Positions 19,527 through 29,751 of a stretch of 31,821 nucleotides of DNA are shown one piece after another. This DNA is from Chara braunii (lineage: Eukaryota > Streptophyta > Charophyceae > Charales > Characeae): the NCBI GenBank assembly GCA_003427395.1, contig BFEA01000046.1:1564533-1596353 (forward strand). The letters are read 5' to 3'. How positions within the stretch are numbered: the stretch's first letter is position 1; every line of letters starts with the position of its first letter. Below the pieces are notes generated by a model. That model was not told the origin of the DNA and searched no databases. It saw only the letters and a list, made by a program, of their open reading frames with translations. The translations under genes were made by a program, and so were the position numbers.

Positions 19527-19918
19527 ATGACTAAAGAGTATAATGTCCTAGAAGCCCTGCTCGTGTCATCTGCGGTGGTGCCTTCCCTTATATGTTTGTT
19601 AAATGCATTACTTGTGTGAAAAATACAACAACTGTGCATGTGCTTCTCTCTAGATTCCTTGACACTGATGACTATGATATTCAACCCTACATCCTAGAAT
19701 AAAGCTGATCGGGATCCGAGTTTCTTTACCAACTGGGATGTCATAGTGGAGTGTGTCAAAGTCGAGAGGGATCGATTGAGACAACAAGGGATAAAAGCGA
19801 GTTGGAGCTTATTGCCTAGGATTTATGAGAGGGTTCCTACCCCGCCAGTACCTAAAGGGTTATGCGATGGTAGGATCTGGCAACCAATCATCAATGCAGC
19901 ACTGAAGAGGCAAACCTG
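19527..19918 (+). pseudogene. family A, copy 1 (two frameshifts)
   Basis: The ATG at 19527 begins MTKEYNVLEALLV, matching the family's AL...PFT start. The reading must shift at ~19565 to give GGAFPYMFVKCITC and LLSRFLDTDDYDIQPYI, which ends at a TAA at 19700. A second shift gives ERDRLRQQGIKASWSLLPR, then PTPPVPKGL, then WQPIINAALKR to a TGA at 19916. All family landmarks are present in order, so the gene was complete before decay. Function unknown. It is the first gene after the primer-binding site. Confidence 0.7.
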
Positions 19919-19929
19919 ATAAGTAGTCA

Positions 19930-20325
19930 ATGTCAGCAGTAACGAAAGCGATAGAGGCGCTGACTAGGATCACAGCTGGGGGTGCCTTCCCGTACGTCAT
20001 TGAGAGGTGTGTGACTTGTGAGAATGACTCAGTGATCTTGTATATCCTTGTAGATCGGTTTCTTGATACAAATGACTATGATGTGAGGCCATACGTATCT
20101 GCTGAGACAAGGAGAGGGATCGATTACGAGGCATCTTGGATAGCTGTTGCTGAGTATGTCCTTGATGAAAGGTTGTTGCGGAGAGAACGAGGGAAGAAAG
20201 TGACTTGGAGTGTCCTGCCTAGAACGTTTGAGATATTCTCAAGTCCGCCTGTGCCAGCTAGCTTCTGGGACGAGCAGGACTGGGGATCAATCCTCAACGC
20301 TCTACTTAGGGACCGAGTGTGGTGA
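19930..20325 (+). CDS. family A, copy 2, intact; unknown function
   Basis: 131 codons from the ATG at 19930 to a TGA at 20323. Landmarks: AIEALTRIT then GGAFPYVIERC (residues ~18-28); ILYILVDRFLDTNDYDVRPYV (~36-56), written here as two strands and a conserved YD.RPY; a charged helix around EYVLDERLLRRERGKK; KVTWSVLPR; SSPPVPASFW; and W.SILNALLRD at the C-terminus. There is no signal peptide, membrane segment or nucleic-acid-binding motif. It is one of the two copies without a break. It lies 11 bp after copy 1 and 3 bp before ORF B. I do not recognise the family. Its position between primer-binding site and gag is that of the extra ORF1 of Tat/Ogre elements, but I see no sequence link. Confidence 0.7.
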   Translation: MSAVTKAIEALTRITAGGAFPYVIERCVTCENDSVILYILVDRFLDTNDYDVRPYVSAETRRGIDYEASWIAVAEYVLDERLLRRERGKKVTWSVLPRTFEIFSSPPVPASFWDEQDWGSILNALLRDRVW

Positions 20326-20328
20326 TCC

Positions 20329-20661
20329 ATGCCAAGAGATGTTTACATTCTTGATGACGGAGAGAGCTTCTGCTTCGAGGTCTATCTAGATGAGCAACGA
20401 GCAACTGTCATCGGAGCCGTGAGAGGATGCGACACTAGGCTAAGTAGGCGTGATGAGATTGGCATGTTAGAGGACTACCTTGAGCTTATGCGGGCGACTG
20501 CTTTTAGAGCAATTACGTATCAGACTAAGATTAGGCATCTGTTGGATTGCAAGAGTTCTGACGGCAGGAGAGTGATGCTGCATGCGAGAGATGAGACCAT
20601 CCTATCTAGGCAGCGTCCTGCGGACAGTCTGGCTAGAGGCGCTAGAAGCAGCCCAAGGTAA
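20329..20661 (+). CDS. ORF B, unknown function
   Basis: 110 codons starting at an ATG three bases after the stop of family A copy 2, so the two would be translated from the same RNA, if at all by reinitiation. The product begins MPRDVYILDDGESFCFEVYL, continues with ATVIGAVRGCDTRLSRRDE and a helix MLEDYLELMRATAFRAI, and ends in an Arg/Ser-rich tail that may be out of the original frame. It lacks the family A landmarks. A weak resemblance to the decayed ORF at 8157, which also neighbours a family A-like gene, is noted. Function unknown. Confidence 0.5.
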   Translation: MPRDVYILDDGESFCFEVYLDEQRATVIGAVRGCDTRLSRRDEIGMLEDYLELMRATAFRAITYQTKIRHLLDCKSSDGRRVMLHARDETILSRQRPADSLARGARSSPR

Positions 20662-20711
20662 TGATATTGGAATGTGAAAATTCTACGTCAATTGCGACTG
20701 TGACCATTGGT

Positions 20712-21104
20712 AGAGGATAGTTAGATAAAGCAATTGAGACTGATAGCCCGTTCGAGATATTGAGATACGACGTCTGTAAGGAATGACGTTTAGTATTCTA
20801 TGTTCCAGTGGTCAGATTTCTCAAGACCAACGAGCTTGACGTGAGGGTTTATGCTCAGGAAGGAATAAAAGAGGAAGAGGGTTATTTAGAGTGTCTGAGG
20901 AGAGTGTACATTCATCTCTCTAGGGTAAGGGAGCTACTTCGAAGTTTGGATGAGAAAGTGACTTGGGGGAAACGAGTTAAGCAATTCGAAAGGCTCCCTA
21001 GTTTTCTGACTACGGCTAGCTTTGCTGACAAGAGAGACTGGGCGCCTCTTCTAGAAGCTATTGTCGTGGTTGGTAAGGCAAGAGTGAATGACTTAGTCAT
21101 GTGA
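20712..21104 (+). pseudogene. family A, copy 3 (one stop, degraded N-terminus)
   Basis: The reading frame can be followed from about 20730 (LDKAIETDSPFE, where family A has AL..PFT). The GG.FPYKIER motif is lost. A TGA interrupts at ~20784, and the rest is open to a TGA at 21102: VVRFLKTNELDVRVYA, LDEKVTWGKRVKQFERLPS, DKRDWAPLLEAI. The PPVP motif is degraded to FLTT. Unknown function. Confidence 0.65.
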
Positions 21105-21204
21105 CCGAAGATTCTGTTTTCTGATATCTTCGTTCGGCGATTCGAAGTTCAAGACGAAGCTTCTCCTGAATTTTCCCCCACCTGCGAATGGAAAGGAGCC
21201 TGTT

Positions 21205-21720
21205 ATGGCTGAGGAGAATGTTGGTTTCCTAGGAAGCAGGCATATTTGGGAGGAGGCTGAAGGAAGGGTTTTACCAGATATTAATTCTTCGGTCGTTTCG
21301 CACTTACTCAGGGATTTGGAACCCTTCACGGTAGGAGGGGCGTTCCCTTATAAGATTGAGAGATACACTGTTTTAGCCATACCTGAGGCAGAAGAAAAAG
21401 TGTGTGTGTTAGTAACTCGCTTCCTAAAGACCAATGAATATGACGTGCGTATATACACTCCAGTGACTAGGAAGATTTGTCGGCGGTATACCGGGTGTCA
21501 CGAGTGTGCATTTAGTCACGTCTGTAAATACAGACACGAACTCAAGAAGGAAGGTAAGAAAGTTACTTGGACTGTGGAGCCTACTAAGTACGAGGGTTTT
21601 CCAAGTCCTCCTATTCCAGATATCTTCGTCAATGGTAAGGACTAGGAGCCTATTCTTAATGCCGTTTTGAGAGATAGGAAGTGGAATAGTGTCAACATTG
21701 ACGATTTAGGCACTGGATAG
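21205..21720 (+). pseudogene. family A, copy 4 (Trp to stop near the C-terminus)
   Basis: The longest member: an extra ~30-residue N-terminal segment (MAEENVGFLGSRHIWEEAEG), then LEPFTVGGAFPYKIERY, VLVTRFLKTNEYDVRIYTP, a cysteine-rich insertion CRRYTGCHECAFSHVCKYRH, KKVTWTVEPTKYEGFPSPPIP and NGKD. At 21643 a TAG stands where copies 2 and 5 have the conserved TGG (Trp) of D/NW..ILNA. Beyond it the frame continues EPILNAVLRDRKW to a TAG at 21718. A single G-to-A change therefore explains the break. The four cysteines and histidines could bind zinc, but the spacing matches no named finger. Unknown function. Confidence 0.7.
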
Positions 21721-21757
21721 GATTAGACGGATCATGGGGGTCGCTAGGGACTAGGCA

Positions 21758-22180
21758 ATGTCTGGTCACTGTCCGGCAGTCACGGCAGCACTAGACGCCC
21801 TAGTTCCTTTTACCAGTGGAGGAACTTTCCTGTACAAGATAGAACGCTGCATATCCCTTGAGGAGAAACACGCACCTGGGAAAACGTATATCCTTGTGGT
21901 GAAGTTCCTTGACACCGATGAGTACGATATTCGACCCTATGTTCCCTCATTAAGAGAAAGAGGGACAGATCACGAATCTTTTCGAAGTTGGATTAGTAAT
22001 ACAGTTGATCAAGAAAGGAGAGAGTTAGAAAGAAAAGGAGCAAGAGTAGTGAGTAACCTAGCTCCGATTGTGTTTAGCAGGTTCCCCGAACCAGTTTTGC
22101 CGGAAATTTTTACCGACGGCAAAAACTGGGAATCAATTCTAAACGCAATCATAAGAAAGAAAAGGTTCCGGAAGAAATAA
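21758..22180 (+). CDS. family A, copy 5, intact; unknown function
   Basis: 140 codons from the ATG at 21758 to a TAA at 22178, ending 25 bp before the gag start. Landmarks: ALDALVPFTSGGTFLYKIER (residues ~11-30), TYILVVKFLDTDEYDIRPYV (~43-62), a charged helix SWISNTVDQERRELERKG, VVSNLAPIVFSRFPEPVLPE, NWESILNAIIRKK and a basic C-terminal tail. It differs clearly from copy 2, so the tandem duplications are old. No known domain is recognised. Being adjacent to gag it is the copy most likely to share gag's translation context. Confidence 0.7.
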   Translation: MSGHCPAVTAALDALVPFTSGGTFLYKIERCISLEEKHAPGKTYILVVKFLDTDEYDIRPYVPSLRERGTDHESFRSWISNTVDQERRELERKGARVVSNLAPIVFSRFPEPVLPEIFTDGKNWESILNAIIRKKRFRKK

Positions 22181-22205
22181 GAGTTTAACCAGTAAATCAG
22201 ACAAG

Positions 22206-23249
22206 ATGGTCAGGGGACCGGAAGCAAGGCAGAACCGTGCTAGTTCTTGCGCAGGTGATGGTGAAGTGACCACTACCACTGTTCTACAAGAAATGTTGAA
22301 AAGGATAGAGGTCATGAAGACCGGGATGAACACTATGAATGTTCGTCTAGACCTTCCAAGAGCTAAGGTACCTCTAGAGAACATACCCTGCTTTGATGGA
22401 ACCAAGGTTAGGGAGTTCCTGAAAGACTATGATGTCTTCGATATGAGCCACGGTTGGTCGAACAAACAGAAGGTAAAAGCTCTGCTAGCCTGTGTTGAGC
22501 CTAAGATGAGGGTGTCGGTGACAAAAACGACACAAAGACTCACAACATGGATTGAGGTTAGACAAAAGATGCTGGAAGAATATGCAACGTATGACGTTTC
22601 AACGACCATGCAAAACATGTTGGAAGTGCGATGTTCAAAATATGCAACCCTTGATCAATTCCTAGAGGATTTTGAGCGGGTTGCGCGGAGAGTACCCTTC
22701 CTGGATGAGGCCCAGAAGTGTCATGTCCTGCTAACTAATTTCGCAAAGGATGAAAAAAAGAATGTGGTAAGCCGCGCTGCTCATTATGCTCTTAAGTGGG
22801 ATGAAGTGGTTGAGATGGTCCGTGAACTACCTTCGGTGTCAAACCGGAAGTGGTCTCTGGAACAGATGAAAGCAATCACTAGTGCAAGAGAGGGAAATGT
22901 CGAGGCAGCTAAGGGAGGAAACTTGAAGGCCGAAGAGATCCTCGGTCTTCTCGTTAAGCTTAGTAGCTTCGAAAAGTTAACCCTTCCTGCCCAAGCAACT
23001 CAAACACTTATTGGAGCCGAAGAAGGTAAGGTAGAAAGAAAGAAGGAGAAGCAAAAAGAGGAGAGTAAAAGTGAGAGCGAGAGTAGTGATGATGATGACG
23101 CTAGGCGAAGGAGAAAAGAGAGACAAAAAAAGAAATGCGACCGGGATTGGAAGAAAGATAATAAGAGCCGAGATTGACAAAGGAGAGATGGTCCCTTCAG
23201 ATGTTATTATTGTGACGAGGAAGGTCATACTATAACTCGGTGTCCTTAA
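22206..23249 (+). pseudogene. gag: gag: capsid and CCHC nucleocapsid, with one internal stop
   Basis: The frame opens at the ATG at 22206 and runs 323 codons to a TGA at 23175. Residues ~55-200 match the Ty3/gypsy gag capsid pattern: CFDGTKVREFLKDYDVF, GWSNKQKVKALLACVEP, W.EVRQKMLEEYATYD and LDQFLEDFERVARRVPFLD. An acidic/basic low-complexity stretch follows (SESESSDDDDARRRRK). After the TGA the same frame encodes CYYCDEEGHTITRC, a classic CX2CX4HX4C zinc knuckle, and ends at a TAA at 23247. The knuckle has thus been cut from gag by a nonsense mutation. Gag would form the virus-like particle and the knuckle bind the genomic RNA. It is in the same frame as the start of the protease region and as most of pol. 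Confidence 0.85.
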
Positions 23250-23348
23250 CTAGAGAAGGAACTCGAAGAAGGGATTGTCAGGAAGAATATCAATGGGCAC
23301 GTCTGTGATGCCAATTGGAACAAGACAGATTTCCGAGTCAAAGGAGGG

Positions 23349-24420
23349 ATGCGAGCAGTTGTCCTAGAACAGGCCACGACCAATAAGGATAAAAAGAAGA
23401 AGGCTAGAGATAATGTTATCACCTTTGATGGTATGCTACCTCCGGAGACAGTGGCTCAAGACGACAATCCTGTAAGTCAAAGTCTGAATGTATCCCATAT
23501 CATTCAGAAAGAGGTCGAAGAGAAAAAGCGAGAGAAGGCTCAAAGAGAGCTAGACCAGCTGATAGATGAGACCAAGGACCTAGTGAAGGAGGGGAAAGGA
23601 AAGGAAATTGCCGGAAAGAAGAGAAGGGTGGTCCTGAGATCCGAGGCCGAGAAAGGAATCTCGATAGATGAAGTAGTAAAGAAATTACTCGAGGAGACCG
23701 AGATCACCCTATCCTGGAAAGAAGCAGTAGCTTTGGTACCTAAGTTTAGGGAAAAACTTAAGAAGATGGTTGAAAGGCGGAAGGTAGAAATCAATAGCCT
23801 AAGACTCTTTCCTCAGCATGTGGAAAGAGCCCCGCCTGGTACCAAGATGAGGTTTGGTAACATGTCGTGTGGATACTCGAATATCTCTGTGAATGACGTG
23901 AAGGTTAGAGCCATAATGGACTCTGTGGCCGAGATGGTGCTTATGTCCTCGGCCACGATGAGATCATGTGAGCTTGGAATAGATAGGAAGGCCAATCATC
24001 AGCTTTCCAATATAGTCGGGTTTCTGCCTTTGGAAGATTTTATTGATGATTTGCCTATTCGAATTGGGACTTTACGGGCCGAGATCCTCCAACTTGGATC
24101 ATGATTGCATTCTCAGAGCCCCTTTCCTACATAGAATGGAGGCTTGTGCGTTCTTTGACCATGATGGGGCGGCCTGGTTTTCTCTCCAAGATCCTAACAA
24201 TGGTCAAAAACAGGCTTTTGTGATAAGTGATAGGCATCATCCTCGTCATCAGCGACATGTTGACTCTCTTAAGCATGAAAAATATGACAAATTGGTTGAG
24301 GTAAAGAAAAGAAGTTGGGCGATAAGAAAGAGATGGAAGGACTCAAGGATGCTGTGAGGGCAGTCGAAGCTGGCAGGATGCAACTCACCTTCTCTGTGAC
24401 TGGTCCTTTTTTAGGAAAAT
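23349..24420 (+). pseudogene. pol: protease (retropepsin) region of pol, altered active site and frameshifted
   Basis: The frame shared with gag runs on to a TGA at 24102. A long charged, coiled-coil-like linker (residues ~40-130 from 23349) precedes the retropepsin-like part: VNDVKVRAIMDSVAEMVLMS (23919-23927 encode D-S-V), ELGIDRK, then PIRIGTL. Retropepsins have D-S/T-G, so the glycine of the catalytic triad is replaced by valine. Near 24060 the reading shifts to another frame (24043-24357), which carries LDHDCILRAPFLH and FFDHDGAAWFSLQDPNNG. These resemble the flap and C-terminal part of the domain and the linker in related elements. Further stops lie between 24357 and 24420. Confidence 0.7.
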
Positions 24421-26055
24421 AGTCACCGGATCTAAGAGGAAGTATAAGCGCAAAGGCGTTAAGAAGAATCCGGTAGCAGTTTTGATAGAAAAGTATTATA
24501 ATGAGGCATTAGAGAAGGAGAGAAAGATAATTAAAAGGTTAAGAGAGGCTGCATTAAAAGGAGGGAGAATTACCCCAGAGAGGTTCAAGATAATGAAGGT
24601 AGGAACCGATGACTTCCTTCTGCCGGCTGTGAGGGTTTTCATATATCAGAAGTACAGTGGTACCTTTTCTTTTAATGATGAGGAGAGGGGACGACTGGAC
24701 GTTGACATGATCAAGATGATGGACCGTTCCTCACACGCCTTGGAATGATAGACCTACGAAGTATGCCCAAAAGGAAGAAAAAGAGGTAATGGAGTACATA
24801 AACCAGAAAATCGCCTCCAACGTTGCGGAACCAGCTGATGGAGCTTACGTCAATCACTGGTTTTGCTTTTGGAAGCCAGGTGGTGGCCTGCGCTGGATAC
24901 AGAACTTGCAAAAGTTCAATTCGGTAACGGTTCGCGATGCGGGTAGCTTGCCCAACGCGGATCTGTTGGCCGAGTCTTTTGCCGGAAGGAGCATCTACTT
25001 CATAATAGACTTGTACTCTGGCTATGACCAGTTCCCGATAGATCCTACTAGTCGGCCTATGATCGCCATGCATACACCTAGAGGCCTCATACAAATGTGT
25101 GTGGTGCCTCAAAGGTGGACGAATGGGGTCGCGGTTGTCCAGCGAGACATGCTGAAGGTCATGGAGGACATATGCCCAGAGGTTACGTTCCCATACATTG
25201 ACGACAATCTAGTCAAAGAACCGAAGAAAAAAGATGAGACTTTAGTGGATGGTCGAGTCCGGCAGTTCGTATCAGAACATGCGCAGGGAGTAGCGAAAGT
25301 ACTAGAAAGGCTGGCTAAGTACAACCTAACAGACAGCGAGCCGAAATCACTACTGTTCCAAAAGGAGGTAACGATCTTGGGTTTTAGGTGCTTTTTGGAA
25401 GGAAGGAGCCCCGATCCGAAGAAAGTGGATAAACTCCTGAACTGGCATATGCCTCTTAAAACGGTTGGGGAAGTAAGGAGCTTCCTAGGGGTCTGTAGCT
25501 TCTGGCGGATCTTCGTTCCCGGGTTTGCTAAGATAGTCGAGCCCCTTAGAGAAATGGTGCAACAAGGAGCAAGCTTAGAGTGGTCTGACCAAAGAGAGAA
25601 GGTTGCGCGGATACTTCAAGATAAGCTAAGAGATGGCGGGGTCGTATTAGGAGTACCCTACTTCGACGATGAAAAGGAGAGGCCCTTCATCATCGAAGCC
25701 GATAGCGGCCTAATAGCATTAGGAGGGGTGCTCGTGCAGCGAGATGAGAATGGTAAAGAAAGACCATTTAGATTTGAGAGTCGCACCCTTAATTCGGTTG
25801 AGAGAGGCTATATTGAGTCCAGGAAGGAGCTTCTAGCAATCTTGCACTGTCTCAGGTTTTTTACACACTATGTTATGGGGCGGAGAACTTATCATAAAAA
25901 CGGATTCCACGGCAGTAATCGAAGCTGTTAAGAGGCATCAACAAGTAGATGCTACAGTTAGTAGCTGGATAACACACATATAAACATATGATTTTGTGTT
26001 GGAAAAGGTACCTACTTAAAAGAATCGAGCCGATGGGCTGAGCCGCGTAAAATGA
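24421..26055 (+). pseudogene. pol: reverse transcriptase and RNase H region of pol
   Basis: 24421-24748 is a lead-in read in a different frame (KRLREAALKGGRITPERF). From ~24750 the main frame is open for ~390 codons. It has HTPWNDRP, VNHWFCFWKPGGGLRWIQNL (fingers), FAGRSIYFIIDLYSGYDQF with the first catalytic Asp, and FPYIDD at 25194-25205 with the Asp pair. FLGVCSFWRIFVPGFAKI lies in the connection region. RNase H follows: FIIEADSGLIALGGVLVQRD (first Asp), then ESRKELLAIL (Glu). Near 25879 the frame shifts and continues with TDSTAVIEAVK (third acidic residue) and NRADGLSRV at its end. Stops lie at 25981, 26017 and 26053. All catalytic residues of RT and the first two acidic residues of RNase H are intact despite the breaks. 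The LTR, RT, RNase H, integrase order is that of Ty3/gypsy. Confidence 0.9.
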
Positions 26056-27698
26056 GGATCAATAGATGATGAATCTCTTGAGGAGGCACCCTTCGTTGAC
26101 GAATTCCTTATGGAAGACGATGACGAAGGACTACCTCCAGCTCCTAATTGTTATACAGCCTCAGCCATAGCAACAAGCAGGGAAGACTGCTGGGGGGAAA
26201 AGGAAGACCCTTACCTCCATTACATTCTAACTCGAGAGGATGAGGAAAAAGGATGGTATGGGATCGTAGAACAAGCTGCTGTTGCAGCTCATGAGCTGGC
26301 AGAGAGTTCAAGGATGGCTGAACGAAGGCTGAATGAGATAGAGGAAGAGTCGGATGACCAGGAACAAGATAAGGACGCTGAGGAGAGATTTGAGAACGAT
26401 GAGTATGATGGGGAATATAAGAGGATCGGTATGGTAATGAGCAGTAATCAGTTGGACGAATTCTATCATGAGAGAACAAAGAGAACCTTTAGGCTGCGTA
26501 GGGGTCACCTTTTTGTGGATGCTAAGGAAGGACTACCGCCACTGAGAGTAGTGTGTGGTAAGGAAAGGCAACTAGAGGTGATCGTCGCACTGCATGAGGG
26601 TCTAACAGGGGGTCACAGGGGTGCTGATGCTACATACTATAAAGTATCCTGACTATATCACTGGGATGGCCTGAGGAAATGGTTATGAGATATTGTAAGT
26701 CATGCGAAGCCTATCAGAAAATGTCATCTATGAGATTGATTGAACCTCTATACCCCAATGTTCTTGTTGAACCTGACAGTACTGTTCACCTTGATCTAAT
26801 TATCATGCCTCCCGCTAAGGCTGAAATGAAATATGTACTAAACATGAGAGATAACATGTCAGGTTATGTTGAAGCAAAAACCCTCCGTAAGAAAACTGCA
26901 AAGACAGTGGCAGATTGGATCGAGGAAATCTACTTGAGGTACCCCTTCATACGTGAGTTTGTGGCTGATCAGGGATCAGAGTTCAAGAACGAGATGGTCA
27001 GGAGGCTCATGTTCAGACTTGGAGTCAAGATCAGATTTGTGACACCATATCATCCTCAGACTAATGCACCAGTGCAAAGAGGCCACAGGACACTAAAGGA
27101 TGTTATATCAAAATGGTGTCAAGGCGACTTCAAGAACTGACCATCTTTCCTACGGGCGGCAGTCTATGATGACAATGTGACTGTCAAACGGACTGCAGGT
27201 TATGCGCCCATTACACTCTGGTATGGCAGATATGCTACTTCTCCCATTGAGAACCTGGTTGAGACCTAGACCTATGAGGCACAGAGAGAGTCGTACTCCA
27301 CATAGCAGTTACTGAGGCTGAGGATCAGGCAAATCAAGGAAGTGGATGAGGCCATAATTGAGGCCACAAAGAGGATGTCAGACAGCAGATTATCTGATCA
27401 GACATGATGGAACAGCAAAAGGTACATCAGGAAGGAATGACTTCAGGCCGGAGATATTGTACTTCTACATGATACATCTCTCGGGACACAGTGGACCAAG
27501 AGATTGGAGGCCAGGTGGATGGGACCATTCAGGATCATCAGAGAGGTTGAAGGCAAGGCCTATGAGTTAGCAGAGATGGATGGTACGAGATTCCGTGGTA
27601 TAGTATCCGGCTCCCGACTCCGAAAATTCATACTCAGAGATGCAGATTTAATTCCGAGTTCGGACACAGTGATGAGGCGAGGCCCGAGAGCCGTCTAG
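26056..27698 (+). pseudogene. pol: integrase region of pol, catalytic Glu replaced by Gln
   Basis: After a ~130-codon acidic linker (frame of 26110-26652) comes the HHCC zinc-binding part: ALHEGLTGGHRGAD and YHWDGLRKW, then, one frame over from 26679, YCKSCEAYQ. The core has the first Asp in TVHLDLI (26793-26795) and the second in FVADQGSEFKN (26967-26969). At exactly D-35-E spacing there is a CAA Gln (27075-27077) in TNAPVQRGHRTLKD, where active enzymes have Glu. The C-terminal part continues in the same frame past stops at 27138, ~27268, ~27304, ~27403 and others. It contains QAGDIVLLHD and the GPF motif of the GPY/F module (WMGPFRII), ending at a TAG at 27696. No chromodomain follows. Confidence 0.88.
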
Positions 27699-27724
27699 CA
27701 TCAGCCTAGACATGCTGAGACGTG

Positions 27725-28155
27725 GCCAATGTGCCCTCAGTATTTGTTGGGACGTGGTGAGAGTCCCGCCAGCTTCAATTGATGACGATTATATGCTTGG
27801 ATGTGGACAGTGTGCCGCCAGCTTCTGTTGATGACGATTATATGCTGGGATGTGGATAGTGTGCCGCCAGCTTCAGTTGATGACGATTATGAGTTGGGTT
27901 GTGGACAATGTTGCCGCCAGCTACAAATAATGATTATTTGCTGGGATGTGGTCAGTGAGCCACCAGCTATCGATGATTATGAGTTGGGATGTGGACAGTG
28001 TTGCCGCCAGCTACAGATGATGATGATTATGAGTTGGGACGTGGTCAGTGACCCGCCAACTATCGATGATGATTATGGGTTGGGACGGGGTCAGTTAGCC
28101 GCCAACTATCGGTGATGATTATTTACTGAGACGTAGCCCATGTGACGCCAGCTGT
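27725..28155 (+). repeat. 46-50-bp minisatellite downstream of pol, about nine copies
   Basis: Units read TTGGGA(T/C)GTGG(A/T)CAGTG, then (T/C)GCCGCCAGCT(T/A)C, then GATGATGATTAT. The CGCCAGCT word falls at 27767, 27816, 27865, 27915, 27960, 28005, 28054, 28100 and 28146. It begins right after the integrase stop, so it lies in the 3' untranslated part of the element. A lone copy of GACAGTGTGCCGCCAGCTTC reappears at 29624-29643. Confidence 0.9.
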
Positions 28156-29750
28156 AGCCGACAGTCGGTTGTTACGATTATGTTATGATTTCGGATGCCG
28201 GAGCTGGATACGAGCAGCCTATGATGGCCCGGCTCATTGGTGGACTTATGTGTCTGCCGGACCCAGATTGGCCCCAGTTTTGTATGTATGTGAGTTAACC
28301 TTTTAAAATTTCAGTTCATTGCATTGTATCTGGCTTGTCATGTGTCAGTCCTGGGATATGCCTAGGGGATTGGGAACCAGTTTATGCGATTTCAGTTCTT
28401 GCCTCTTATTCTATTTTATTTAGTCTGAATGGCATTTATGAAATGAATGGTTGCGGGATAAAGTAAAATTTGTTTTCTTCCTCTCATAAGTCAGCGCTCA
28501 GTTGATGGGGCAACCTTCTAGTACGATTGCGTAAGGAGGATTGCCTAGCATCATCTGGCACAAATTGATTAGCTGTCTCTGAAGGAGGGTGAAATTTGGC
28601 CTAGTGAAGTGTTCCCTTGGCAAGGGACTCAGCATCGCCCAGATGGGGTTCCTCTCCAAACGGGCCTTCGCGGCTAAACGCTACGAAGCTCTAAAGGGAT
28701 AGGTAATCAGTCATGTGTCATAATCGATGGAGTGATCTGTCCGATCATGTGATCGGGCAAAAATCACTTAGCATCGCAGCGGATTGAGGCTCGCTGCATT
28801 CTTCATGCTGGAAGGAGTGTTCCCACTGCAGCCGTGGGGCTCTCGCAACGGTTCCCCGACGAGAGTCTATCCACAGTGGCGTCCCCTGCGGTCTCAGCAC
28901 TTGCGTCCTTCATGAAGAGGCGGAGAGTTTTTAACTGCGCTTCTTGAGCAAGAGATGATTCCCTGAAGCAGGTTCTCACAAGGTCCAGTGGCTAGCTGGG
29001 TCAGCGGGGTTTTTGAGCCATAGTGGCAGATAACTCCAGACCCTAGGGTGGCTAGCCGTTCCTTAGGTCATCGTATGGTGATCTGGTCCGCCTGCTAGAA
29101 AGGAAGGAGGCATCCTGAGTCTCTCCAAGTCTAAATCCGACATTTGGCTGAACAAGGCGGTGGACTCCTACTATCACTCTAATCGGGGTGTCTCTACGGA
29201 GCAGTGTCTCCAGGGGCATTCCCTTGGCGCCGAGCCAAGCCAGGTATCCACAGCCCAGCTGGCAACAGGGCCATTATGGTCTCCTAGCCCACTGTTGCAA
29301 AGCTTAATTGCGAACTCGCTCGGACTCACCAGCAGTGTCTGGTTGGGTGTTGGCTGGCTCCCTGCACAGTAGCAAGAGGAGGGCGTTAGAAAGAAGTCAA
29401 GCGAGTAGATGGAGGTTCTGAAGTCGACTAAAAGGCTTCCGCGCCATGGGTCTGCACTCATCGGAGTGAGGGCTTCATGAAGGGGTGTGCGGCTCCTTGT
29501 GAGTTATTCTGAGCAAGGGCTCAGAGGGTGGTCGGACCGCCATGACTGGGAATCAGGACTGACTTTGCTCTGCTTGCCGGGTTGGGTCAGCGCAGGAACC
29601 CACCTGGGCGAGCGGGGGTCTCAGACAGTGTGCCGCCAGCTTCTGAGAGTGAGTGAGGAAGGGGTGTCGGCAAGAGTCTTTAGGAGAGATCCTTCTTTTT
29701 CTCGTCTTTCTTTTGAGGCATGATTTGACATCTGTTTTGCAGGTACCCTA
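28156..29750. other. 3' non-coding region of the element
   Basis: 1.6 kb without a convincing gene: frames are short, on both strands, and lack motifs. The stretch ends in TGATTTGACATCTGTTTTGCAG (29720-29741), which has the look of a branch point and 3' splice site, directly before the 54-bp repeat. No matching donor could be chosen. Confidence 0.5.
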
Positions 29751-29751
29751 C

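Noticed and set aside
27504-27698. Chromodomain after integrase
   Set aside because: The frame ends shortly after the GPF motif; no chromodomain-like aromatic motif is seen.
27801-28115. 104-codon ORF after pol
   Set aside because: Falls entirely in the 46-50-bp minisatellite; unit length is not a multiple of three throughout.
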